From NCBI RefSeq assembly GCF_940670765.1, contig NZ_CALNVW010000023.1, forward strand, positions 62,001 through 126,000: a stretch of 64,000 nucleotides of DNA, written 5' to 3'. This DNA is from Streptomyces sp. A 4/2 (GTDB lineage Bacteria; Actinomycetota; Actinomycetes; Streptomycetales; Streptomycetaceae). A program made the translations under genes and the position numbers. Shown here in pieces: positions 54,801 through 62,100 of this stretch. Each line of letters starts with the position of its first letter. The stretch's first letter is position 1. The notes under the pieces are model-generated. The model saw only the letters and a program-made list of their open reading frames with translations. It had not been told where the DNA came from and searched no databases.

Positions 54801-55701
54801 CGCCTGGTTCAAGGAGCCCACCGCAGCCGAGCTGCCCCCGGGCTCGGGCGGTGTGCACTACGCCGACGGCCGGATCTACGGCTGGGTGGCACAGGCCGGC
54901 GAACCGCACGCGGGCTACCCGGGCCGGAAGCTGACGATCGAGTCCCTGGGGAAGCTCGATCTGACGCACTTCCTGCGGGCCAAGTTCCAGCTCGACGACG
55001 GCAGCACGGTGCGCGCGGGCGCCTTCACGATGAACGCGCCGCACACCAGGGACGGCGCGGAATGCAACGATGCTGCCTGCCAGTTCGACGACTCAAGGAC
55101 CGTCGCCGGGATCGTCACCGTCGGGCAGAACGCGGGCGGGCTCTGGTTCTCGGGCGCGGCCGGCCCGTGGCTGTCCGAGTGGGACCGCGCAGTCTTCCAG
55201 GCGACGCAGCCCTCGTACCACATGAAGCAGGGCCCGAAGGGGAAGTGGCAGCTCCGCGCCGTCCTGTCGGTGCCGGTGCCCGGCCACTCCTCGCCGCTCC
55301 TCGCCACCGCGGTGACCGAGCGGTCGAATCTCGCTCTCGCCGCTTCTGCGGCCGGGATGCTCACCGCTCCGGACGTGTCCGGACACGACTCGGACACCGT
55401 CCCGGACGGCCCGGACACCTCGACGCGGACAGCCGCTGACCTGCCCGGACATCGTCCGGACAACTCGGCGGACATGTCCGGACGCGTGCCGCTGCCGCGC
55501 AGTCAGGTCGACTCCATCGCTGCGGCGTTGCTCACCAGCGTGCCGTTCCTCGACGTCCTGCTGACGGCCATGGACCGCCGCCAGGAGCAGCGCGACAGCG
55601 CCGCCCTTGCCGAGGCGCAGCGCCTCGCTGCGTCCGTCATCGCCCCGGCCCGCGAGCAGATCGCGGCCGGCACCAACACCGCAACGGAAGGGGAAGTCTG
55701 A
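51883..55701 (+). CDS. MuF / 2H-phosphoesterase / prohead protease-like fusion, 1272 aa
   Basis: Residues about 20-265 are a Mu gpF-type head morphogenesis domain (RRIAQTEVSRAWNTTT ... GLVINCRCRLAV). About 290-450 is a 2H phosphoesterase-like domain (HLTLFYLGEGADW; WQAHVCAAY as the second, imperfect motif). About 500-740 looks like a prohead protease region (ENTETGDGRVF, EKAPLGVSVDLDDVSVEFVD). A small HTH-like unit follows (REVARGLRIKMETARGHLSR), then a DKLSSAYLWRDEDAD...AYKLPFADVIDG domain. The tail from about 1190 is helical, perhaps scaffold. Internal in-frame starts with good ribosome sites occur at GTG 52717 (AAGGGAG) and ATG 53296 (GAAGAGGAGG), so shorter products are likely. Confidence 0.8.
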   Translation: MPDRDAQLDQAEREFTAAVAAALTATADEFADAVLAATELVAARFSVGRIARMWGGRVSGLVRRLLGTAEEAATAAAEDVGADLPEGWDDLPGRYDDGTLPQGIGQYVETTEHLLRAVGDRLAEETRAELAAGIDAGEDIEQLRARLREAFTREGPHLGPVRERRIAQTEVSRAWNTTTLAAAQAASGPDRPVVKQWVTRHDRKVRTAHDQADGQIRFLAEPFTVGGVSMQTPGDPTAPAGLVINCRCRLAVAPELQAAALESQTSPGAGISDARENSVDADESLTAAGGHTGAMIALVPSEEDAERLALAAVGSEPAGELHLTLFYLGEGADWDEEHRADLIAGLRSRVADLGEPLAGRAFGAAHWNSDGDDPCWVWSVSDDRDRPQDAPTLETARWAATYALEDMHRQPDLPAQHTPWQAHVCAAYTSSPSLLTAMNQRLGPIRFDRLRVAFAGEHTDIPLGREEEATTMDEDDDYLTMGPLAPRPWSTPGSTALAFENTETGDGRVFRPGSLYWSGSGPWPLQHADEMLMGHQGAELAGSIQRITREGDRIAGGGVLYPNRPAGADAVMLLEEKAPLGVSVDLDDVSVEFVDRSPAADGDEGAVVLLASLPSASLLRLDDGSWSLTATATTEWTASGNALSRHGSTVQLITGQNGQVTAAAVSAALGSTGTLTAAAGDRDDQDLGTVVHSESSGDLLMRVTRARLRGATLVAMPAYDEARIVLDDQAEPAPVDEDEDFWSAAGPSPAQLRVVDFVKSAPAPVGAREVARGLRIKMETARGHLSRAAKAGHIVRLARGVYVGPSTEMSMTASVSGDVDLPVNDDPDRKWDGAAAKKNVLAWATGDDDTVDADKLSSAYLWRDEDADPATAAAYKLPFADVIDGELRIIAAGVYAVASVLQGGMGGVDLPDDDRDAVKARVATLYARLAKAYDDDSIVPPWIGDDGDEETASMRDLVASAWTAMSELPPMPAAWFKEPTAAELPPGSGGVHYADGRIYGWVAQAGEPHAGYPGRKLTIESLGKLDLTHFLRAKFQLDDGSTVRAGAFTMNAPHTRDGAECNDAACQFDDSRTVAGIVTVGQNAGGLWFSGAAGPWLSEWDRAVFQATQPSYHMKQGPKGKWQLRAVLSVPVPGHSSPLLATAVTERSNLALAASAAGMLTAPDVSGHDSDTVPDGPDTSTRTAADLPGHRPDNSADMSGRVPLPRSQVDSIAAALLTSVPFLDVLLTAMDRRQEQRDSAALAEAQRLAASVIAPAREQIAAGTNTATEGEV
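55374..55490. repeat. TGTCCGGACA palindrome cluster inside the MuF fusion gene
   Basis: CGTGTCCGGACACG at 55374-55387 is identical to the site at 15407. Further TCCGGAC and CGGACA half-sites follow up to 55490. They encode a low-complexity DVSGHDSDT/PGHRPDNSADMSG peptide resembling that of the HTH protein at 10800. Confidence 0.6.
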
Positions 55702-55901
55702 TGGCGTGCTCGTGCAGCAAGAAGCGTCAGCAGTGGGAAGTCGTCGCCGCCGGAGGTAAGGGCAAGGTCCTCTACAGCTCGGTGTCGAAGGCCACCAGCG
55801 AGGCCGTAGCCCGCCGGTACAAGGACAGCCAGGACGCCATCGTGCGGGAGAAGCCGAAGGAGGATGCCGCCTCGAAGGCCGAGAAGACGTCGACGCGGTA
55901 G
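55701..55901 (+). CDS. Small basic head-region protein
   Basis: 66 residues: MACSCSKKRQQWEVVAAGGK with a CSC start and a Lys-rich helical end. Starts in a TGATG overlap with the MuF fusion gene. Similar short basic proteins lie just before the capsid gene in other actinophages; function unknown. Confidence 0.65.
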   Translation: MACSCSKKRQQWEVVAAGGKGKVLYSSVSKATSEAVARRYKDSQDAIVREKPKEDAASKAEKTSTR

Positions 55902-56021
55902 GCACCGCCACGTTCGGTGGACAAGTCGCCGATATCGCCGCTGGCGCCTGGCCTATGCTGGGCGGCAGACGACTGCTGGTTTTGGGCCGGGTCTCCAAGA
56001 TCGATCCTGGAGATCCGACCC

Positions 56022-57695
56022 ATGGCCGACTTCGAAGTACCCGAGGACATCACTGCTCTGACCGACGAGGAGCTGGCTGAAGCTCTCTCCGGTGCGGTCG
56101 CCGCGTTCGACGCCAAGTCCACGTCGACCAGCGTGACGTCGAAGGACCTGGAATCTCTCCGCTCGCTCGCGACCGCTGTCGAGTCGATCCGCTCCGAGCA
56201 GGGCACCCGCCGCGAGGCGGCCGAGCAGGCCGCCGCCGAGATCGACGCCCTGGCCGCGCAGGTGCGCGGCGGAGACGCCGCCGACACCGACACCAGCACC
56301 GAGGGCGACGACGCTGTCGCCGCAGCGGACGAGGCCACCGCGGCGGCCACCGACGCCGAGCCGGAGCCCGAGCCCGAGCCCGCCCCGAAGGCCGTCGCCG
56401 CGTCCTCGTCCGCGCTGCGCCCCGCCCTGAACCTGTCCGGTGTCCGCCGGCGTCAGCCCCGCGTGCTGCCCGAGGCGCCGACCCCGACGACCACGATCAC
56501 CGCAGCGGTCGACGTCCCCGGCTACGCCCCGGGCTCCCCGCTCGACTTCAGCGACATCACTGCGGGCATCATCAGCCGCGCGAACGCGCTGAAGACGGCT
56601 GGCGGAGGCGTGGGCCAGGTCATCAGCTACCGGCACCCGTACTCCGACGACCTGATCGTCACCGACTCCAGCTCGGCGCCCGAGGGCACCACCGTGGCGC
56701 TCCACGCGTCGAGCCAGCGGCGCCTCCCGGAGAAGGACCTCGTCGCCTCTGGCGGCTGGTGCGCGCCGTCGGAGACGATCTACGAGCTGACCGACACCTC
56801 GTGCCCCGACATGCTGTGGGACGCGCCGGAGATCCAGCTCGCCCGAGGCGGGCTCAGGTACTACAAGCCGCTGTCGCTGGACGTGTCGTCCATGACGTGG
56901 GTGCACACCGAGGCCGACGACATCAGTGGCGCCGAGAAGCCGTGCTTCAGGGTGCCGTGCCCGGACCCGGTCGAGGTCCGCTGTGAAGCGGTCGGTGTCT
57001 GCTTGGAGGCGGGCATCCTGACGCAGAGGCATTTCCCTGAGCTGGTCGCCTGGTACCTGCGGAACAGCATGGTCGCCCACGAGATCCGCATTCGGCAGGT
57101 CCTGTTCCAGCAGGCCGTGGCGACGGCGACGCCCGTCGTCCTCCCGGAGACGATGGCCGCCCTGTCGGCGATCTACGGGGCCATCGGCCTCCAGTCGGCC
57201 GACATGATCGAGCGTCACAGCCTGTGTGAGAGCACTGCGCTGGAGGTCGTATTCCCGTGGTGGGCGAAGAACATGTTCCTTGCCGACGTCGCGCGGCAGA
57301 ACGGCAAGGACATCTGTGACATTGACCCGAACTGCATCCAGAACGCGTTCAGCACGCTGGGTGTGCGGGTGCAGTGGGCGCGCGGTCTGGCGCCGACGCC
57401 GACCACGGGCGTGCCAACCGAGATCGGCGGCCCGACCCCGGCTACCGGCTGGCCGTCTGAGCTGTCCTTCCTGATGTACCCGGCCGGCTCGCTCCAGATC
57501 GGCCGTGGCGAGGAGGTCAACCTCGGGGTTGTTCACGATTCAACCAAGTTCGTCACGAACGACTACACCGCGCTTTTCGCCGAGGAATGCGTCGCCTTGG
57601 TCGACCGCTCCGTCGACACCCGCCTCGTCACCGTGCCCGTCTGCCCGACCGGCGCCACCGGCGCGCAGATCGAGCTGGCCTGCCCCATCGCCTGA
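56022..57695 (+). CDS. Major capsid protein
   Basis: 557 residues from the ATG at 56022 (TGGAGATC upstream). Residues about 8-90 are helical (TDEELAEALSGAVAAFDAKS, ESIRSEQGTRREAAEQAAAE), then an Ala/Glu/Pro linker: this is the layout of a scaffolding delta domain cleaved off by the prohead protease. The rest (about 150-557) has the HK97-type capsid character, with IISRANALKTAGGG, EVVFPWWAKNMFLADVARQN and the C-terminal LGVVHDSTKFVTNDYTALFA. Unusually many cysteines. Position after MuF/protease and length support the call. Confidence 0.82.
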   Translation: MADFEVPEDITALTDEELAEALSGAVAAFDAKSTSTSVTSKDLESLRSLATAVESIRSEQGTRREAAEQAAAEIDALAAQVRGGDAADTDTSTEGDDAVAAADEATAAATDAEPEPEPEPAPKAVAASSSALRPALNLSGVRRRQPRVLPEAPTPTTTITAAVDVPGYAPGSPLDFSDITAGIISRANALKTAGGGVGQVISYRHPYSDDLIVTDSSSAPEGTTVALHASSQRRLPEKDLVASGGWCAPSETIYELTDTSCPDMLWDAPEIQLARGGLRYYKPLSLDVSSMTWVHTEADDISGAEKPCFRVPCPDPVEVRCEAVGVCLEAGILTQRHFPELVAWYLRNSMVAHEIRIRQVLFQQAVATATPVVLPETMAALSAIYGAIGLQSADMIERHSLCESTALEVVFPWWAKNMFLADVARQNGKDICDIDPNCIQNAFSTLGVRVQWARGLAPTPTTGVPTEIGGPTPATGWPSELSFLMYPAGSLQIGRGEEVNLGVVHDSTKFVTNDYTALFAEECVALVDRSVDTRLVTVPVCPTGATGAQIELACPIA

Positions 57696-57711
57696 CCTTC
57701 CCCGCCCCCGA

Positions 57712-57748
57712 TCGTGCCGGGCCCGGTGCCCTGAACCCGGGCCCGGCA
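57712..57748. terminator. Hairpin terminator after the capsid gene
   Basis: GTGCCGGGCCCGG and CCGGGCCCGGCAC around a short loop, about 16 bp after the capsid stop. It would reduce downstream transcription relative to capsid. Ends are approximate. Confidence 0.75.
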
Positions 57749-57775
57749 CAACCCAATTCAGAACGGAGGTGAGCG

Positions 57776-58615
57776 ATGGCAGGCATGAGGAAGTACGTCG
57801 AGGCCATCCCAGGCAAGCCGCTGCCCCACGGCATCCTCGGCGCCTGTACTGACATCCGAGATGTCGACGACGTCCACGAACTCCTCGGCGTCGAGTGGCT
57901 GTCGCTCGGCTGCTGCCCCGTCAACGTCTGGCGGGACCCCTGCCTGGACGACGAGAGCCCCAGCGAGGAGAGCCCCGGCCCGCTCCGGAAGGAGTTCTGC
58001 CGCCCCACGACGGAGCACGCCGACCCCATCACCGTGTACTCCGGAGCCGAATGCAGCGCGCTCGGCTGGACGTACGCAGAGGCCCGCACCCACGCCGAGG
58101 CATCCCTTGCCCTCGGTGAGCAGGAAGCCGTCGAGGCCGGGTTCTGGTCCAACAAGCTGGCCATGTCCGCCATCGACCTGACCCCGGCCGAGGGGCCGGT
58201 GAACATCGCCCAGGGCGTTGCCGCGCTGGAGGGATGCCTGGCCGAGTCGTACGGCGGTCGTGGTGTCCTCCACGTCCCGGCCGGCGCCGCCGCGCTCCTC
58301 GGCTGCTGCAACATCGTCCGCGAGGACCCGGCAACCGGCAACCTGCGGACCCTCGCCGGGAACTGCGTGATCATCGGCTCCGGATACTCCGCGTTGAACA
58401 CCGGCCCGGGGAACATCCCTGCGGACCCGGGCACCGCGTGGCTCTACATCACCGGCCCGGTCGTCATCCGCCGCGGCCCCGCCGAGACCATCCCGGACCG
58501 GCCCGGCTCGTCCGTGAATACGAGAAACAACGACAGGAACGTCCTGGTGGAGCGGACCTACGTCGTCGGCACCACCTGCACCGTCTGCGCGATTCAGGTG
58601 AGTACCTGCCCATGA
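57776..58615 (+). CDS. Structural protein following capsid
   Basis: 279 residues with a very strong ribosome site (GGAGGTGA). Cysteine-rich near the start (SLGCCPVNVWRDPC) and with LGCCNIV later. The second half (GVLHVPAGAAALLGCCNIVR, AWLYITGPVVIRRGPAETIP) recalls the encapsulated beta-domain proteins encoded after actinophage capsids. Exact role (minor capsid, decoration or head completion) not determined. Confidence 0.65.
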   Translation: MAGMRKYVEAIPGKPLPHGILGACTDIRDVDDVHELLGVEWLSLGCCPVNVWRDPCLDDESPSEESPGPLRKEFCRPTTEHADPITVYSGAECSALGWTYAEARTHAEASLALGEQEAVEAGFWSNKLAMSAIDLTPAEGPVNIAQGVAALEGCLAESYGGRGVLHVPAGAAALLGCCNIVREDPATGNLRTLAGNCVIIGSGYSALNTGPGNIPADPGTAWLYITGPVVIRRGPAETIPDRPGSSVNTRNNDRNVLVERTYVVGTTCTVCAIQVSTCP

Positions 58616-59112
58616 GGAACATGATCGAGATCCGGCCGACGTCGGAGAAGCTGCGAGCGTTCGCCGTGTGGGCGGTCGCGCAGAAGCCGAAGCTGCGGAC
58701 GGTCGGCCCGAACGTCTTTGCCGTCCCTGCCGAGCTGTTCCCGGAGGCGCCCGAGGAGATCCTGATCGGCTCCCTCGTGGACGGCCACCGGTACGTCTCT
58801 CCCGACGAGGACGCCGCTCAGGGACACCCCGCGCCCGGGGAACTGCTGGGCGTGGCCACCTCAGAGGGCCTGGCCGCTCCCGTGCTCGACGAACGGAAGG
58901 CTGTCCCTGGCGAGCCGCTGCACGGGGTGCCCGCCGAGACGCACGGGCCGGACTCGGTCCCGCTTCCCGCCCTGTCCGAGGACGACAGCGGCTCCAGCGA
59001 CCCGGCCGCCGAAGTGCCGGAAGGTGTCTTCCTCTGCGGCGGCTGCGACCGCGAGTTCACCAGCGAGCGCGGACGGGACACCCACCGCCGCCAGAAGCAC
59101 CCGGAGGCGTGA
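58612..59112 (+). CDS. Head-region protein with C-terminal C2H2 zinc finger
   Basis: 166 residues. The first 60 form a small alpha/beta domain (IRPTSEKLRAFAVWAVAQKP), then an acidic Pro/Glu linker. The protein ends FLCGGCDREFTSERGRDTHR followed by RQKH: C-x2-C, 12 residues, H-x4-H, a classical-looking C2H2 zinc finger, rare in bacterial phage proteins. ATGA coupling to the previous structural gene; the ATGA-like junction to the next gene is also tight. Confidence 0.7.
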   Translation: MRNMIEIRPTSEKLRAFAVWAVAQKPKLRTVGPNVFAVPAELFPEAPEEILIGSLVDGHRYVSPDEDAAQGHPAPGELLGVATSEGLAAPVLDERKAVPGEPLHGVPAETHGPDSVPLPALSEDDSGSSDPAAEVPEGVFLCGGCDREFTSERGRDTHRRQKHPEA

Positions 59113-62100
59113 ATGCCCGTCGAGCCGATCCCGTGCGCTGCCCCCGAGCCTGAGCCGCCGACTCCGCCCTGCTGCTCCCCGGGGATCGCCTCCACCGGCC
59201 TGTGCCTCGCCGACGGCACACCCATCTCCGTCCTCGCCGTGTCCGCGTGCGGGGAGTGCGGTGCTGATGCCGCAGCCCCCGAGGTCACCGGGTGGCTCAA
59301 CCTGCTCACCGGCGCGTTCACCGCGGGCTCGCCCCCGGCCGGGACCGAGGCATGCGCAGGCCAGCCGGCACAGTTCGAGGTCGGGCAGTGGTGCGACCTG
59401 GACGCGGACGGCGAGGTCATCGCGCCCGTCCTCGTCGAGTACGAGTACGACGACAACGGCCAGTTGACCGGAGTCCGCACTCTCACCCCGGGCGGCGACC
59501 CGTACACCGCGGTGGGGACACTGGGAATCTGCCCTGGAGCGATCGACGACGTCGAGTACCTGCTCCTGTGTGACACGGGCAGCGATGGCTCCGTGACGGA
59601 GTTCCTGCGGCAGCTCACGCCGAACGGGGACGGCACCAGCACGACGCGAGACACCCTCCTCGACGGCACCACCGCGTACACCCCGGTCGGCCGCGTGGGC
59701 GCCTGTGCAGGCTCCCTCGTCCCTTGCGGGACCGGCACCGGCGGCACGCCGGGCGTGTCCGGGCCGATCACCAGCGGCAACGAGGAGTTGTCCTCCGTCG
59801 CCCTGTCGCGGCCGATCAAGGCGGCGACCGAGCACGAGGTGCCTGGCATGGGCGCCCTCATCTCCGGCGGCACCTGGCACATGCCCGCCACCAAGTGCGG
59901 TGTGAACACGTCCGGCGAGGACTACGGCTTGGGTGCCCTCAGGCTTCCGGCTGTTCCGCGTCCGATCTGTGACGCGGGCACCGTGCGGGTCACTATCCGG
60001 CTCAACTACGCCCAGGAGGGCCCCGGCTCCGGCCAGGCGTCCACGGGCGCACTTTTCTTGATGTATCACCTGGCGGACGGCAGCGCCGTGCAAGCCGGTG
60101 GCCACGCATTCCCGCAGAACACCCCCGCCGGGTCCTCCGGAACTCGGGAGGTCGTCGCGTCGATCCCCGCTGACCGCCTGGCCGCCGGCGAGGTGTACGC
60201 CGTCGTCAGCGCCGAGACCTGGCAGAAATCCTTCAACGTCTCCTCGCAGTGCAAGTCTTGGAGCTTCTCCGATTGGTCGGCCGCGTACGAGTACAACGTG
60301 ACCGGGTGCCCGGAGCTTCCGCCGCCGCCGCTCGCGCAGCTTGTCAAGGTCTGCCCGACAGACTCGATCCCGGTCATGGTGGAGCCCGGGAAGGACACCG
60401 AGGTCGCCGTCCTCTGCGACGTCGCCGAGGACGGCACGGTGACGCAGTTCCTCCGCGCCTACCAGGTCGACTCGGAGAGCGGCCGGGTCGGTGTCGTCGC
60501 GGACACGCTCCTCGATGGCATCACCCCGTTCGAGCCCCTTGGTGAGGTCGGGCTCTGCGAGCCGGAGCCCTGCCGGAACTGTGAGACGCACACCCTGTGC
60601 GATGTGCCGCTGGACACCTCGGCGGCGCCTATTCTCGTCGCGGCCTCCCAGGCCGGTGCCCGGTCCGGGACACTGCCCAACGGGGTCAACTGGACGTCCG
60701 GGGCCGGGACCAGCAGCGTTCCGAACTGGTTCCCCGTCGCCCTGTTCCCGCTGCCCACTGGGGGCCCGCTGCCGTTCACGTTCAGCCGCTCTGTATCCGC
60801 CACCTGGTCGGCGAAGGTCGGCCGGGTGAACACATCCGTCGGCGCCCTGGTCATGCCGCTCGGCACCGAGCTGCTGTCCCTGAGTCCTGACCACCTGTGG
60901 AACCCGGCGACGCGCACCCTCAGCGCCGGGCCTGCTGCGGGGCAGGTTGACACCACGGCCGCGTCGACGTTCTCGCACCCCGGGCCCTTCACGGCGCTGT
61001 CTTTCGCGACTGACGGTGCCACCGGCCTAGCCGCCACCCAGCGGACTGTCGGCGACCTCGTCGTCACCCCGGCCACCGCCCCGATGCTGCGCACCGTGTG
61101 CCGGGACTGCGACGGTGCGGTCATCAGCATCACGGACACCCGCCTGGACGGCACGAGCGCCTACACCCCGACTGGGACCGTCGGCGTCTGCCACCCGCCC
61201 GAGGTCGAGCCCTGCGCTTCCACGGTGCAGATCCTGCGCCTGTGCGACCTGAACCCGACGGTCGAGCCGGGAGATGACGGTAGGCGGTGCGCGGTCCAGT
61301 TCCTGCGGCACCTGGTCCACTCTTGCGACGGCGCCCTGGCCGAGACCCGCGACACGGAGATGGACGGCACGACGCCGTATACACCGGTGCAGGTCGTCGA
61401 CTGCGGAAGCGGTGGCGTCCCCGCCCTCTCCGAGCTCCTGTGGCCGCAGACCGGCATTGCCGAGGACCCCGCCGGGGTGGCCCGGCAGGACTTCATCTAC
61501 ACCGTCACCAACCCGGAGACCGGCGAGGTCGCCAAGGTCAAACTGCACGCGAGCAGCGCCGCGCCAGGCGGGTGCGGCACGTACGACCCGGCGAACCCCG
61601 CCTTCAACAACCCGACGGTGTACACGCTCACCCTGGACACCGCCGCCCAGCAGATGACCACGTTCCGCCTGGACCTGCTCGACTTCGACACGTTCGAGGG
61701 CGTCACCAACCTCAGCCCGATCCCGTCCCGCGTCGAAGGTGACGTCACCTGGAACGGGTCGACGATCAAGGCGAACCAGAGCAACATCACGGCCTACGTC
61801 TACTTCGACAGCCCGCCCGCGCAGATCGTGTACCGGTACGGCAACACCGGCGGCGGCTCCGCCTGCACTGCCGTTCACTTCCAGGGCACGACGCTCGTCC
61901 CTGACGGCTGTTGCGGCTGCTCAGCGAACGGCGGCGGCGAGAAGCCGTGCCGTGACTCGTCCTCGACGCTGCTGTGCGACACCGCGGCGCAGGCGGCCGT
62001 CACGGTCTTCGACCCCGTCAACCGGCCCGGGGCGGACGAGTGGGAGATCGTCTCCTACACCGGCTACGGGCCCGGCTTCGGCCCTGAGGCGGCGATCCCG

